Numbered from the stretch's first letter, positions 1-9,571 are shown. The stretch: 64,000 nucleotides of DNA from Reinekea thalattae (GCF_008041945.1 NZ_VKAD01000001.1:248001-312000), one strand, 5' to 3'. The notes: a model not told the origin generated them from the letters alone. Program-made: numbers and translations.

Positions 1-900
1 GAATTGAAATCTATTCTTGATTGGACTCGATTTTCAGCCAGCCAAATGGAACGCCACGACTGTTTTTATGGTCACGGGTTTCAATCGCCTTGGCATGAAA
101 GCCAATTTTTGGTGTTGCGAACACTGAGCTTAGATTGGGATGTGCCTGACGTTGCATTGTCATCGTCGCTGCTTTTGAATGAGCAAGAAACCCTGTACTC
201 GCTGATTCGTAAGCGCTGCTTGGATAAAATCCCAACCGCCTATCTGTTAGAAGAGGCATGGTTTTGTGCTGAGCCGTTTCGAGTGACTCCAGATGTTTTA
301 ATCCCTCGGTCACCTATTGGCGAGCTAATCCAACAGGGTTTTGCGCCTTGGCTGGTAGAGCCGCCTAGCCAACTGTTAGATATGTGTACCGGTAGTGGCT
401 GCATTGGCATTGCCATGGCCAGAGCCTTTCCAGAGGCGCAAGTGGATGTCAGCGATATCAGTGAGTCGGCGTTAAATATTGCGATTGAAAATATCAGTGA
501 TAAGGATCTTGGTTTTCAGGTTGATGCCTATTTGAGCGATCTATTTGAGTCGATACCTGAAAAAAAATACGACCTAATTGTCACCAATCCTCCTTATGTC
601 GATACCGAAGATCTTTCAGATATGCCAGCTGAATTTACTCATGAGCCAATGCTCGGCTTAGCTGCAGGTGAGGATGGCCTAGATTTGGTTATCGATATTC
701 TTGCGCAAGCGCCAGACTATTTAACCTCGCAAGGTTGGTTGATTGGCGAAGTGGGTAACAGTGCGCTGGCGCTCATGAATCGATTCCCAGAGGTTGAATT
801 TCAGTGGCCTGAGTTTGAATTTGGCGGCCAAGGTGTTTTTGTTGTCTCCGCCGAAGAACTTTTAAAGCATCATGATCAGTTTGTCGCGGCACAACGTTGA
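1..900 (+). CDS. prmB: Ribosomal protein uL3 N5-glutamine methyltransferase PrmB (5'-truncated by window)
   Basis: SAM-dependent methyltransferase expected to methylate a glutamine of ribosomal protein uL3 (L3). The reading frame is open from base 1. The first visible residues align with about residue 15-20 of E. coli PrmB, so the true start lies upstream of the window. A TTG at 4 is in frame but is probably internal. Seen: the SAM-binding stretch LDMCTGSGCIGIAMA near residue 125, the glutamine-methylase NPPY motif near residue 195, and the PrmB-type sequence VLIPRSPIGELI near residue 100, which favours PrmB over PrmC. In many gammaproteobacteria prmB sits directly upstream of aroC, as it does here with a 104-base gap. 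Confidence 0.93.
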   Translation, partial: ELKSILDWTRFSASQMERHDCFYGHGFQSPWHESQFLVLRTLSLDWDVPDVALSSSLLLNEQETLYSLIRKRCLDKIPTAYLLEEAWFCAEPFRVTPDVLIPRSPIGELIQQGFAPWLVEPPSQLLDMCTGSGCIGIAMARAFPEAQVDVSDISESALNIAIENISDKDLGFQVDAYLSDLFESIPEKKYDLIVTNPPYVDTEDLSDMPAEFTHEPMLGLAAGEDGLDLVIDILAQAPDYLTSQGWLIGEVGNSALALMNRFPEVEFQWPEFEFGGQGVFVVSAEELLKHHDQFVAAQR

Positions 901-1004
901 GTGGTTTACTGTTAAAAATAGAACATCAAAAATTTTAAAGCATTAGCTGTTTTAAAATATACATAAGCAAAAGAATATAAAAAGTAATAGAGAGAATTAA
1001 GCGA

Positions 1005-2114
1005 ATGTCTGGAAATACCTACGGTCGATTATTTACCCTGACAACCTTTGGTGAAAGTCACGGTATTGCATTAGGCGCAGTTGTAGATGGTTGCCCGCCG
1101 GGCTTGAGCTTAACCGAAGCCGATTTACAGCAAGATCTGGATCGTCGTAAGCCAGGCACCAGTAAGCATACAACGCAGCGTAAAGAGCCTGACGCAATCA
1201 AAATTTTATCTGGTGTTTTTGAAGGCAAAACCACCGGAACGCCGATTGGTTTATTGATCGAAAATACCGATCAGCGCAGTAAAGATTACTCCAATATTCA
1301 AGATACCTATCGCCCAGCGCATGCTGACTATGGCTACGACCAAAAATATGGCTTCCGTGATTATCGTGGCGGTGGTCGCAGCTCGGCACGTGAAACGGCG
1401 ATGCGAGTTGCCGCTGGTGCGATTGCAAAAAAATACCTTAAAGAAGAATTTGGCGTCGAAATATTTGGCTATTTGAGTCAATTAGGGCCGATTCCTTTGG
1501 CGTTTAAAGATAAGAGCCAGATAGAGCAGAACGCATTTTTCTGCGCCGACCCAGATAAGGTGCAGCAGTTAGACGAGTACATGACCAATCTGAGAAAGCA
1601 GCAAGATTCGGTTGGCGCGCAAGTCTCTGTAGTCGCAACCGGTGTGATTCCTGGTTGGGGTGAACCTATTTTTGATCGCCTTGATGCTGAAGTGGCGCAT
1701 GCCATGATGAGTATTAATGCCGTTAAAGGTGTAGAGATCGGCGATGGTTTTGCCGTTGTTGAACAAAAGGGTACCGAGCATCGTGATGAGATGACCAGTG
1801 CTGGTTTTTTAACTAACCATGCCGGCGGCATTATTGGCGGTATCAGTACCGGCCAGGATATCTTGGTGAATATTGCGCTGAAGCCAACATCATCAATTAC
1901 CACACCTGGCCGCAGTATTAATCGCCAAGCAGAAAATATTGACGTTGTGACTAAAGGGCGTCATGACCCCTGTGTCGGTATTCGCGCGGTTCCTATCGCT
2001 GAGGCGATGTTGGCGCTGGTATTGATGGATCACTGTATGCGTCATCGAGCGCAAAACCAAGGCGTACAGCCACCCATCAAGCCTATAGCAGGCCAAGCGC
2101 CACAGCAGGGTTAA
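1005..2114 (+). CDS. aroC: Chorismate synthase
   Basis: Last step of the shikimate pathway: converts 5-enolpyruvylshikimate-3-phosphate to chorismate with reduced FMN. The 369-aa length is typical. Seen: N-terminal [18 protein letters not shown], the [20 protein letters not shown] segment near residues 106-125, and the C-terminal [18 protein letters not shown], all family signatures. The ATG at 1005 follows a purine-rich AGAGAG. The stop at 2112-2114 overlaps the stop of the convergent cation-efflux gene by a few bases, so the two genes share their 3' end and no separate terminator fits between them. Confidence 0.97.
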   Translation: MSGNTYGRLFTLTTFGESHGIALGAVVDGCPPGLSLTEADLQQDLDRRKPGTSKHTTQRKEPDAIKILSGVFEGKTTGTPIGLLIENTDQRSKDYSNIQDTYRPAHADYGYDQKYGFRDYRGGGRSSARETAMRVAAGAIAKKYLKEEFGVEIFGYLSQLGPIPLAFKDKSQIEQNAFFCADPDKVQQLDEYMTNLRKQQDSVGAQVSVVATGVIPGWGEPIFDRLDAEVAHAMMSINAVKGVEIGDGFAVVEQKGTEHRDEMTSAGFLTNHAGGIIGGISTGQDILVNIALKPTSSITTPGRSINRQAENIDVVTKGRHDPCVGIRAVPIAEAMLALVLMDHCMRHRAQNQGVQPPIKPIAGQAPQQG

Positions 2115-3232
2115 TCGGACATTGCCTGATAAATTCGGATTGAGCGAATCCACTCAATCCGGCTTTCTAATGCCTCGCAGCGTGATTTGATGCTGGTTAG
2201 TACGACGTCGCTGTCGTATTGCAGTTCAATTTCAATTTTATTTTTTGCGTAATGCAAGCCAAGCTGCTGATAACGGTCGATATCGCAAGCTTTCAGTAAG
2301 GCTTCAACTTCTTGGCGTTTAGGCTCGAGTCGAGTTTTTGACGGCAAGCTGTCGTTTTCAAAGTCGATGTGTAAAGTAACATCGGTCACTTCTGGGTGAT
2401 TCTCTCGAATCGCCTGAACCGCAAAATCATTTATCTGATGAGCTTCAGAAATCGATATCTTCGGCAATACCTGAATATGAGCGTCGATAATGACATCAGA
2501 ACCCATCAGCCGTGAGCGCAGTTGGTGAGCGTCTAAAATATCAGGTATGGATTCTAACGTTGCTGCATAAGAGGCAATTTTATCGGTTGGTACGCCTCGG
2601 TCTGTTAGGTCGAGTAGGGCGTTCCATGCCAGCTTGATGCCCATGTGGCCAATCACAATAGCCACTAAAATAGCTGAGATGTATTCCACTAGCGCAAAGC
2701 CAAATAATGAGCAGGCAATACCAATAAAGACGGCGACAGAAGACAGGCTATCGGTACGTGAATGCCAAGCGTTAGCCTCCAGTAAGCTGGAGCGACTGGC
2801 CTTGGCCCATCGGATGGTGTAGTGAAATAAGACTTCTTTGATAATGACAGAGACGCCTACGGTGATTAATGCCAGTAAGCTTGGCTCTAAGGTGTCGCCG
2901 TGAGCCAGTGCTGCAATGTTTTCAAAGCCAATGCTTAGCGCCGCGACAATTAAAGCAGTACCAATGATTGCCGTGCCAATAGTTTCGTATCGCGCGTGAC
3001 CATAGGCGTGGTCGTCGTCAGGGCCTTTTTGTGAGAATTTAGACAGGATTAAGGCAAATATGTCGGTTGCAAGGTCCGATAAGCTGTGTAGCCCATCTGC
3101 GATTAAACCAGGAGAGCGTGCCATGACGCCAACAGATAGCTTCAGTGCAGAAAGAAGGGCATCGACCAGAGTACATACCCAATTGACACGATTAATAATC
3201 TTATAGCGTTGTTGACTGTTGAGCTCGTTCAT
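2111..3232 (-). CDS. Cation diffusion facilitator (CDF) family efflux protein
   Basis: Predicted inner-membrane divalent metal/proton antiporter of the FieF/MamM-like CDF family. The 373 aa have several hydrophobic segments between about residues 20 and 200. HxxxD metal-site motifs occur in two of them: H49/D53 in [12 protein letters not shown] and H157/D161 in [11 protein letters not shown] cytoplasmic dimerisation-type domain follows (about 210-295, [11 protein letters not shown]). About 75 further C-terminal residues extend beyond the usual ~300-aa FieF length and look like a second small alpha/beta domain. The metal (Zn, Fe, Mn) cannot be read from sequence. Its stop overlaps that of aroC tail to tail. 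Confidence 0.88.
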   Translation of the reverse strand: MNELNSQQRYKIINRVNWVCTLVDALLSALKLSVGVMARSPGLIADGLHSLSDLATDIFALILSKFSQKGPDDDHAYGHARYETIGTAIIGTALIVAALSIGFENIAALAHGDTLEPSLLALITVGVSVIIKEVLFHYTIRWAKASRSSLLEANAWHSRTDSLSSVAVFIGIACSLFGFALVEYISAILVAIVIGHMGIKLAWNALLDLTDRGVPTDKIASYAATLESIPDILDAHQLRSRLMGSDVIIDAHIQVLPKISISEAHQINDFAVQAIRENHPEVTDVTLHIDFENDSLPSKTRLEPKRQEVEALLKACDIDRYQQLGLHYAKNKIEIELQYDSDVVLTSIKSRCEALESRIEWIRSIRIYQAMSD

Positions 3233-3290
3233 AAGCGGCTAAACCTTGCTCTGACTACTGGACCCTGTACTGATTGCCTACTGGCGTTAA

Positions 3291-3947
3291 CTATTCAGGA
3301 ACATTTAAGTACTGATTAAAAATGGCGGCCTGAGTTCGATTAAAGATGCCAAGCTTACGGAAAATTTCTGAAACGTGTGTTTTGACGGTGGTTTCTTTAA
3401 TGCTGAGCTCATAAGCAATCTGCTTATTGAGATAGCCGCGGCTGATCAGGCTTAAGACATTTTGTTGCTGAGGTGTCAGTGATGAAAGCTTGCTCATGGC
3501 CTCGATATCATCGTCGACATCGGCCTGATCAATAACGCCTTCTAGGGCAAAGTATTGCTCGCCTTTTAAAAGACTATTGAGCGCTTCAACGAGGCTATCC
3601 AGTTCCATTGATTTGATCAGATAGCCGTTGGCTCCGGCCGATTTCACTTTACGCATGGTTTGGCTGGATTCATTGGCGGTTACTACGGCAACTGCGATTT
3701 CTGGGTGCTTTTCTCTTAGCTCGATTAAACCCATTAGGCCAACGCTATCTGGCATTTTTAGGTCTAGCAGAATCAGGTCGAGATCGCCTTGATCCGCAGC
3801 TTCAAGAGTACCTGCCATCGTTTGGGCTTCAGAGATTTGAATCTTGTAGTCGGTCTTAGATAGGGCTTCTGATAAGGCTTGTCGGAAAAGAGGGTGATCA
3901 TCGGCTACTAAAATATTAATTTGATTAGAAAATACACTTGAGTTCAT
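3291..3947 (-). CDS. NarL/FixJ-type two-component response regulator
   Basis: 218 aa. An N-terminal receiver domain (about 10-130) has the acidic pair in VADDHPLF and phospho-acceptor D62 in ILLDLKMPD. A C-terminal LuxR-type helix-turn-helix (about 150-212) reads LTPQQQNVLSLISRGYLNKQ. It is therefore a DNA-binding transcription factor controlled by phosphorylation. No cognate histidine kinase lies next to it; the nearest kinase in the window is at 46869-47960 and nothing links the two. It borders the flagellar island, but a role in motility is only a guess. Confidence 0.9.
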   Translation of the reverse strand: MNSSVFSNQINILVADDHPLFRQALSEALSKTDYKIQISEAQTMAGTLEAADQGDLDLILLDLKMPDSVGLMGLIELREKHPEIAVAVVTANESSQTMRKVKSAGANGYLIKSMELDSLVEALNSLLKGEQYFALEGVIDQADVDDDIEAMSKLSSLTPQQQNVLSLISRGYLNKQIAYELSIKETTVKTHVSEIFRKLGIFNRTQAAIFNQYLNVPE

Positions 3948-4258
3948 AAAGATTGCAGCCTGAATTAATCAATTGTGAATTGCAGTTTGTTGCCTCTGCA
4001 ATGTGGCTATAAGCCATTGTTTTATGGTTAGATTTTATATTTAAACAAAAATGCCTAATGAATGATAGCGTCTTTGTCCACCCACCTTTTAGGTGATTTG
4101 TTTTTTGCTGAGCATAGCCCGCTAGAGGCGCATGGTATAAGGCTTTACAAGGCGAGGGGAAGTTTTACTTTGCGTTGCACCGGTTTGTTTAGAATCGGTG
4201 TTTTTATAGGTGGTTGTCAGAACTTGAGGTGATGCAGTTTAAGAGAGAGCTGGGATCG
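3948..4258. other. 311-bp gene-free stretch between response regulator and flagellar-edge operon
   Basis: No open frame with coding character was seen. It contains an imperfect hairpin, CACCGGTTT / GAATCGGTG (4178-4200), followed on the plus strand by TTTTT. That looks like a terminator, but it faces the plus strand, where no gene ends nearby. The rest is AT-rich and presumably holds the response-regulator promoter (minus strand). Confidence 0.35.
4178..4205 (+). terminator. Possible plus-strand terminator hairpin with no matching upstream gene
   Basis: A nine-pair stem with two G-T pairs, a five-base loop and then five T on the plus strand. No plus-strand gene ends within 2 kb. For the minus-strand gene ending at 4259 the T-run is on the wrong side. 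It could end antisense transcription, or it may be chance. Confidence 0.3.
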
Positions 4259-5857
4259 TTAAATTATCTCGGCACTGAGCTTGGATTTTAATTCGCCATT
4301 TTCTTTTTCCAGCTTACTGGTCATTTTTAACAGGCTTTCCGTGTCACTCATGTATTGGCGTAGTAGTAATTGCATTTCTTCGACACTTTCATTCGGGAAG
4401 CTGGTCGAGTCGTCGCTGTGCATGCTGTCAGCGCCAGCCTGATTGGCATTTTCTAGCTGATCGGCAAGGCTGTTGACTTCCGATTCTAACTGTTCGATAA
4501 GTGTCTCAGATTCGGCTAAGAAGCCTTCTAGACGGCTAATCTGCTCCTGATGTTGCTGTACCAGCTCGTCACTGTTGCCGTCACCGCGCTGAATTTCCGC
4601 AATGATGTCTTTGAGTTTGCCGAGGCCGTCTTTTTGTCCTTCTTGGGTTGAGTTTAGGCTGCTAATCTTGTCGCTAGCGTTACTGGCATTGCTGCTTGCT
4701 AAATCGGATTCCAGTCGGCTGATATCGGCGAGCGATTTGGCCAGTTCGGATTCTAAAATAGCCACGCATTGTTCGCTTTCGCGAATGATCTGTTCCAGAG
4801 AGGCGAGCTGCTGCTCTTGGTCTTTAATAACGGCGTCAAGGTCTTCACCGGATTTGAGCTTTTCTATATTTTCCTTCATTGAACCGAGTGCTTCAGCTTG
4901 AGCGGCCTGCTGTGCTTGTAGTGGTGCGAGCATGCCGCTGGTATCGATCTCCTGGCCACTATTCGCTGCTGGTGAACTGTTGTTTGCGCTGAGTTGAACT
5001 TCGAGTAGCTCGGTGGTGGCGTTAAGGCCTTCGATCTGTTGCTCTAAATAGCTGATTTGCTTTTCTAGTAGCGCGATATATTCATCTTGTGAATCGCCTG
5101 CGTTGGCCTGTTGTAGCTCCAATTTTAGATTATTGATGGTGTCATTCAGGTCATTGTTCTTATATTTCAGCTCATACAGACGTTCATCGTAACTGTCGGT
5201 AAAGGCCGCATCCATTGATGAGCCATCTTGCGTTGCCTCTGGAGGGGTAAGTTTGGCGAGTTCGCCTTCAAGTTGGCGAATTCGAATCATCGCCTCATTG
5301 AGTTTGGCTTCAGACTCGCCTAAGTCTTTTTCCAGTTGTCCGGTATAGCGCTCACCTTCAGCGTTGGTTTTCTGGTTTTCAGTGGCCTGTTCAAATGCTG
5401 CAACTTGGCTATGCATGCGGCCAATGGCCTCGGAGGCAAATTCTTGCCACATGTTATCGCTGATGTTACCGGCGAGTAATTCTTGCTCAAGCTCCAGTAA
5501 GCGAATGCGCAGCCATTGCTCTGGTTGATTAAGCTCGATAGCGTTAGTTAAATCGTGTGGGTAGGCTTGTTTATGTTTTTCTAACTGACGAGCGATTTCA
5601 CCTTTTGGCGGCGGTCTACTGTCGTTAGAAAAGATATCACCAGTTGAATCGGGTAGTGGGCCTCGATTTTGCGCCCGCTCAAGAGCCGCTAGGTTCTGTT
5701 TTTCTTGTTGTCGTCGCAGTTTTTCATAACGCATTTCTTGCAGTAGGGCAGTTAATACTTTGCGCAGCCTGCTTTTATGAAATAAAAAGATATTAATAAT
5801 GATATAGACAACAAAGATCTCGCCAGTAATGAAGAGCGTGAGCGGATCAATATACAT
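4259..5857 (-). CDS. Membrane-anchored coiled-coil protein of the flgM-flgN operon (unknown function)
   Basis: 532 aa; I do not recognise a named family. One hydrophobic segment lies at about residues 8-28 (LFITGEIFVVYIIINIFLFH), followed by a basic stretch and then almost entirely heptad-like Q/E/L-rich coiled coil to the C terminus. This fits an inner-membrane anchor with a long cytoplasmic rod. An internal duplication is visible: residues about 324-385 and 412-475 share LxxLExxIxESExxIxxLESEL. The gene starts 3 nt after the flgN stop, so it is almost certainly cotranscribed with flgM-flgN. In Pseudomonas the corresponding place is occupied by a PilZ protein, so a flagellar role is plausible but inferred only from position. 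Confidence 0.75.
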   Translation of the reverse strand: MYIDPLTLFITGEIFVVYIIINIFLFHKSRLRKVLTALLQEMRYEKLRRQQEKQNLAALERAQNRGPLPDSTGDIFSNDSRPPPKGEIARQLEKHKQAYPHDLTNAIELNQPEQWLRIRLLELEQELLAGNISDNMWQEFASEAIGRMHSQVAAFEQATENQKTNAEGERYTGQLEKDLGESEAKLNEAMIRIRQLEGELAKLTPPEATQDGSSMDAAFTDSYDERLYELKYKNNDLNDTINNLKLELQQANAGDSQDEYIALLEKQISYLEQQIEGLNATTELLEVQLSANNSSPAANSGQEIDTSGMLAPLQAQQAAQAEALGSMKENIEKLKSGEDLDAVIKDQEQQLASLEQIIRESEQCVAILESELAKSLADISRLESDLASSNASNASDKISSLNSTQEGQKDGLGKLKDIIAEIQRGDGNSDELVQQHQEQISRLEGFLAESETLIEQLESEVNSLADQLENANQAGADSMHSDDSTSFPNESVEEMQLLLRQYMSDTESLLKMTSKLEKENGELKSKLSAEII

Positions 5858-5860
5858 AGT

Positions 5861-6346
5861 TTAGACCTGTTCAACCCAGCCGCGATTGGCGTAATTCGTT
5901 TGTTGGCCTTTTGCTGAATAGGTATCTGTTTGCCGGCCTAAATTATGCACAATCTGCTGCTTTATCTGATTTCTACGAATAAGTTCATTCAGTATAGCTT
6001 GGTTTGTTTTGTTTAGGGCTTGGTTCTTGATGAGTTGGTTTTTTAACTGGGTCCAGTCTTCAAGGATGGCATCTGCCGTCGGTACGCCAAGACGGTAGAG
6101 GTAGGCTCTGAGAGCGCTGTAGCTGGGCTCAATCTTGCTGGCTTCACAAAAACCAAGAATGGTGGTTTGCATACCAGCAAGCTGATTAATTAATAGCTCT
6201 TTTTGAGGGAGTAGAGCATTGATCTCTTCTCTATCTTTCGACGTCAGTTGTTTCTTCTCGTTGAAGAGTAGCTCCCCAAACTCACGTGCAATTAAGAGTG
6301 TTTCCTTTAGTACTTCCTGCAATTGGGTAAAATTTTGAGTAACCAT
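5861..6346 (-). CDS. flgN: Flagellar export chaperone FlgN
   Basis: About 161 aa, all-helical, matching the FlgN family, which protects FlgK and FlgL before export. Its FlgK client here is unusually large (1006 aa). Seen: N-terminal amphipathic helices (QLQEVLKETLLIAREFGELL) and the K/Q-rich helix with LLPQKELLINQL. A GTG in frame at 6352 is possible, but the ATG at 6346 has AAGG eight bases upstream and is preferred. The gene lies between flgM (55 nt upstream) and the coiled-coil gene (3 nt gap downstream), the classic flgM-flgN order. Confidence 0.85.
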   Translation of the reverse strand: MVTQNFTQLQEVLKETLLIAREFGELLFNEKKQLTSKDREEINALLPQKELLINQLAGMQTTILGFCEASKIEPSYSALRAYLYRLGVPTADAILEDWTQLKNQLIKNQALNKTNQAILNELIRRNQIKQQIVHNLGRQTDTYSAKGQQTNYANRGWVEQV

Positions 6347-6401
6347 AACCACTGCCTTTTTGGTGAGCTGCGCGGAGCACCTCGGCAGTGAATGTTAGCG
6401 G

Positions 6402-6710
6402 TTAAAGCTCATTCTCGAACTGACGAAATGCCGACGCGAGCTTGTCATAATTAATTTCATACTCGCCGTTCGTAATAGCATTTCGAATGTTGTCGACCTT
6501 TTCTTGGTTAACATCTGGCAGGCTTTGGATGCTGCTTTCAAGCGATTCCATCACGCGGCCACGATCCGAAAGTTCTACTACGTCACCAGAACTAGCAGGA
6601 TTTGTGCCATTGCCGCTTTTTGCCGTCAGCTCAGCTTCTGGAGCGCTTTGCTTTGCTGTTTTGTTAGCACCAACTTGAGTGGTGTTCGTGCTATTGATAT
6701 TAATTGCCAT
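6402..6710 (-). CDS. flgM: Anti-sigma-28 factor FlgM
   Basis: 102 aa. FlgM binds FliA (sigma-28) and is exported through the finished hook-basal body, which releases late gene expression. Seen: a disordered polar N-terminal half, a central VVELSDRGRVMESLESSIQS, and the C-terminal sigma-binding helices VDNIRNAITNGEYEINYDKL, typical of FlgM. The start ATG has AAGGA ten bases upstream. A near-perfect sigma-28 promoter lies 43 bases upstream, so FlgM is under feedback control by the sigma factor it inhibits. Confidence 0.95.
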   Translation of the reverse strand: MAININSTNTTQVGANKTAKQSAPEAELTAKSGNGTNPASSGDVVELSDRGRVMESLESSIQSLPDVNQEKVDNIRNAITNGEYEINYDKLASAFRQFENEL

Positions 6711-6752
6711 TGTGGATGATTCCTTTATGCAGAATAAACGTACCTAAGGTGT

Positions 6753-6779
6753 ATATCGGCAGTTTGTTAGTTTACTTTA
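6753..6779 (-). promoter_or_regulatory. Sigma-28 (FliA) promoter of flgM
   Basis: Read on the minus strand: TAAAGTAA (6779-6772), 11 bases, then GCCGATAT (6760-6753). The FliA consensus is TAAAGTTT-N11-GCCGATAA, so 13 or more of 16 positions agree with exact spacing. It is placed just upstream of flgM. Confidence 0.85.
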
Positions 6780-6832
6780 ACTTTTTTTTAAAAGCTTCTG
6801 TTTTCCGCTACAGCCCTTAAATATAGGGGGCT

Positions 6833-7639
6833 TTAATTAAAATCTTTTTGAGTGCTGACAACGCCTTTTTTCACCACCCAAGCTTTTAAGCGTGTATTCG
6901 ACTTGACGTTTTTGACCAGAATTTGGTCGCCATAGGAACCGTCTCTTAAGGCTTCTCCTGTCGAGGTGACGCGTAAACCGCCACTGCCAGAAATAATTGT
7001 CACCCAATCACCGCGATTTACTAAAAACGGAGGTTTTGCCATATAGGGGGTAATAATTTGGCCAATTTTTACCGTTCTTTGGACTTCGTAGTCGGTTAGG
7101 GCTTTCGGGTCGGTGAAATAGCCTGATCGCAATTTACTGGTCGGCATACGCTGAAGCGTTAAATCTGACGGCAACATAGGTTGGCCTCGACTGAGAGGCT
7201 TGGCTGTGACAACGACGTCTTTAAAAATCTCAATACTGACTGGAATGTAAACTTTCCAGAGAGGCTCATTACACGTCATCGATAGCGTGTTGTTGCCAGC
7301 ACTGGGTTTATCGCGCCATTCAAAATAGACTTTAGCAGGACAGCCATTATTAAGTACTGAATCTGGAGGGTAGTTAATAGTATACTGTCGGTCAGAATGA
7401 TCAGTATCAGGAAAGTTTTCAAAGAGTGATTCCAACACATAACTATCGATAGCCGCTTTATTGGCGTCTAATGCCGTATCGTTCGCCCAGCTCGGCAAAC
7501 TGAGCAACGACAAAAACGCAGCGCAACGCAAAATATTTGCACACAGAGGTAAACCCTTGCTCACAGCAGCCGATAAGGAATAAAAATGTCGGCTATTACG
7601 GTTGTTCATGTGAAATTGCCGTCTATGCTTAATTTTCAT
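6833..7639 (-). CDS. flgA: Flagellar P-ring assembly chaperone FlgA
   Basis: 268 aa, periplasmic, needed to assemble FlgI into the P ring. The hydrophobic segment LRCAAFLSLLSLPSWA (about 37-52) fits a Sec signal peptide, with cleavage after SWA. It is preceded by a long n-region, so the in-frame ATG at 7609 may be the real start. The C-terminal SAF-type domain (about 145-265) contains VVVTAKPLSRGQPMLPSDL, PFLVNRGDWVTIISGSGGLR and GEALRDGSYGDQILVKN, which are hallmark FlgA sequences. It is divergent from cheV, with flgM 122 nt downstream. Confidence 0.93.
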   Translation of the reverse strand: MKIKHRRQFHMNNRNSRHFYSLSAAVSKGLPLCANILRCAAFLSLLSLPSWANDTALDANKAAIDSYVLESLFENFPDTDHSDRQYTINYPPDSVLNNGCPAKVYFEWRDKPSAGNNTLSMTCNEPLWKVYIPVSIEIFKDVVVTAKPLSRGQPMLPSDLTLQRMPTSKLRSGYFTDPKALTDYEVQRTVKIGQIITPYMAKPPFLVNRGDWVTIISGSGGLRVTSTGEALRDGSYGDQILVKNVKSNTRLKAWVVKKGVVSTQKDFN

Positions 7640-7717
7640 ATTTAGTCAGTTTTTTGGCGTGTCTATGTAATTACCTAGGTTGTTGCAAATGCCATGCCTG
7701 AGTTACGGAGTGCTTTT

Positions 7718-8674
7718 ATGGCCGGTGTAATGGAAAGTGTAAACCAGCGAACTCAGCTGGTGGGTCAAAACCGTTTAGAGTTATTGCTCTTCCGTTTGGA
7801 AGGTCCGCAAATTTACGGAATTAATGTATTTAAAGTAAAAGAAGTATTGCAGTGTCCTAAATTGACTAACTTGCCACAGGCCAGTTCAGTAGTTCGCGGT
7901 GTGGCGCATATTCGCGAAGGCACGATTCCGATTCTTGATTTAAGTATGGCGACGGGTAATCAACCTATCCAGGACATTGAAAATCGATTTGTGATTATTA
8001 CGGAATACAATATTCGTGTTCAGGGCTTTTTGGTAAGCGGTGTCGAGCGCATCATTAATATGAATTGGGAAGACATTCAGCCGCCACCAAAAGGAACTGG
8101 CCACGAACATTATTTGACGGCGGTAACTAAATACGAAGATGAGCTAGTTGAAATTATTGATGTTGAGAAGATTCTTGCTGAAGTTTCTCCGTCAGACGAC
8201 AGCCTATCTGACGATATTATTACTGAGGAGGTTTCGGCGGCGGCTAAAAACATTGAAATTATGATTGCCGACGATTCAAAAATTGCACGTAAGCAGATAT
8301 CACGGACGCTTGAAAAAGTGGGCTATGTTGTACGTCAATTTAATGATGGTAAAGAAGCACACGATCACCTTGAAGAGTTAGTATCTCAAGGTATTAAACC
8401 ATCGCAAAAATACCCTATTTTAATATCTGATATTGAAATGCCGGAAATGGATGGATACACACTGACCGCAGAGATAAGAGCTAACCCACAACTGCAAGAT
8501 ATGTATGTTGTGCTACATACCTCTTTAAGTGGTGTCTTTAATAAGGCCATGGTGAGTAAGGTTGGCGCGGATGACTTTTTAGCGAAGTTTCAACCGGATG
8601 AACTGGGGAAATTGGTTATCGATCGCATTACCAGTCTAGGTTTGACAGCACCTCAAGAACAAACAGAAGAATAA
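7718..8674 (+). CDS. cheV: Chemotaxis coupling protein CheV
   Basis: 318 aa. An N-terminal CheW-like domain (about 10-155) couples receptors to CheA, and a C-terminal receiver domain (about 185-310) has phospho-acceptor D238 in ISDIEMPEMDGY. The start is placed at ATG 7718, which gives the conserved MAGVMESVNQRTQLVGQNRL seen in pseudomonad-type CheV. It has GGAG seven bases upstream, whereas the ATG at 7694 lacks a ribosome site. It is followed by cheR and then flgB, the usual cheV-cheR-flgBCD neighbourhood of polar-flagellate gammaproteobacteria. Confidence 0.95.
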   Translation: MAGVMESVNQRTQLVGQNRLELLLFRLEGPQIYGINVFKVKEVLQCPKLTNLPQASSVVRGVAHIREGTIPILDLSMATGNQPIQDIENRFVIITEYNIRVQGFLVSGVERIINMNWEDIQPPPKGTGHEHYLTAVTKYEDELVEIIDVEKILAEVSPSDDSLSDDIITEEVSAAAKNIEIMIADDSKIARKQISRTLEKVGYVVRQFNDGKEAHDHLEELVSQGIKPSQKYPILISDIEMPEMDGYTLTAEIRANPQLQDMYVVLHTSLSGVFNKAMVSKVGADDFLAKFQPDELGKLVIDRITSLGLTAPQEQTEE

Positions 8675-8746
8675 AATAAGATGATAATAACCAAAGCAGC
8701 ACAGCAAACAGCGAGCGCAATTGGCGATCAGGGAGAGAGTATCTGA

Positions 8747-9571
8747 ATGACGGACTTAACAGCCGGCTATGAAGAGTTTTGCGCCTATTTAGAAAAACAC
8801 AGCGGGATTTGTCTTGGCGCAAATAAACAATATCTGGTGACTAGTCGCCTGCGACGTATTATGGCAGACAATAATCTAGAAGATTTAAAAAGCCTATTAG
8901 ACAAAATTAGCTCATTTCAGCATCGAAACCTGAAAACAGAAGTCATTGATGCAATGACAACTAACGAAACTCTGTGGTTTAGGGATACGCATCCCTTTAG
9001 GATTTTAGAGGAAATGTTGCTGCCTGAGTTTTATGGCGAAAAGTCTTTACGCCAGTTGCGAATCTGGTCTGCGGCCTGTTCGACCGGACAAGAGCCTTAC
9101 TCAATGTCGATGATTATTAACGACTATAAAGAGCGTCATCGTATTGCTGGCATGGGTGAAAAGATCATTGCGACGGATATTTCGCCAACTGCTCTCGATC
9201 AGGCTAAGCAGGGTGAGTATCCGAGTTTGGCGATTGGTCGAGGGCTTGATCCCGCTCGCTTGAAGAAGCATTTTGCAGAAACCAGTGACGGTCGTTTTAA
9301 AGTCAATCCTAAAATTGCTGCGCCGGTTGAGTTTAAATTGTTAAACCTTCAAGACAACTATGCTGGTATGGGTAAGTTTGACATTATTTTTTGCCGTAAT
9401 GTGCTGATCTATTTTACCGCTGAGTTTAAGCAAGACATCTTAACTCGCATGCATGCTGCGCTGAATCCTGGCGGCTACCTGATGGTCGGCGCATCAGAGG
9501 CGGTGAATGGTCTTTCGGACTTGTACGAGATGGTTCATTGCCGTCCAGGTATTATTTACCGTAAAAAGTAA
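8747..9571 (+). CDS. cheR: Chemoreceptor glutamate methyltransferase CheR
   Basis: 274 aa. CheR methylates glutamates of chemoreceptors with SAM to adapt the chemotaxis response. An N-terminal helical CheR_N domain (about 8-65, with MTTNETLWFRD just after) precedes the SAM-binding fold (IWSAACSTGQEPYSM, about 105-119). FDIIFCRNVLIYF and NPGGYLMVGASE complete the family motifs. The ribosome site GGGAGAGAG lies seven bases upstream of ATG. The gene lies 72 nt after cheV and is probably cotranscribed. A long C-rich tandem array begins 45 nt downstream. Confidence 0.96.
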   Translation: MTDLTAGYEEFCAYLEKHSGICLGANKQYLVTSRLRRIMADNNLEDLKSLLDKISSFQHRNLKTEVIDAMTTNETLWFRDTHPFRILEEMLLPEFYGEKSLRQLRIWSAACSTGQEPYSMSMIINDYKERHRIAGMGEKIIATDISPTALDQAKQGEYPSLAIGRGLDPARLKKHFAETSDGRFKVNPKIAAPVEFKLLNLQDNYAGMGKFDIIFCRNVLIYFTAEFKQDILTRMHAALNPGGYLMVGASEAVNGLSDLYEMVHCRPGIIYRKK

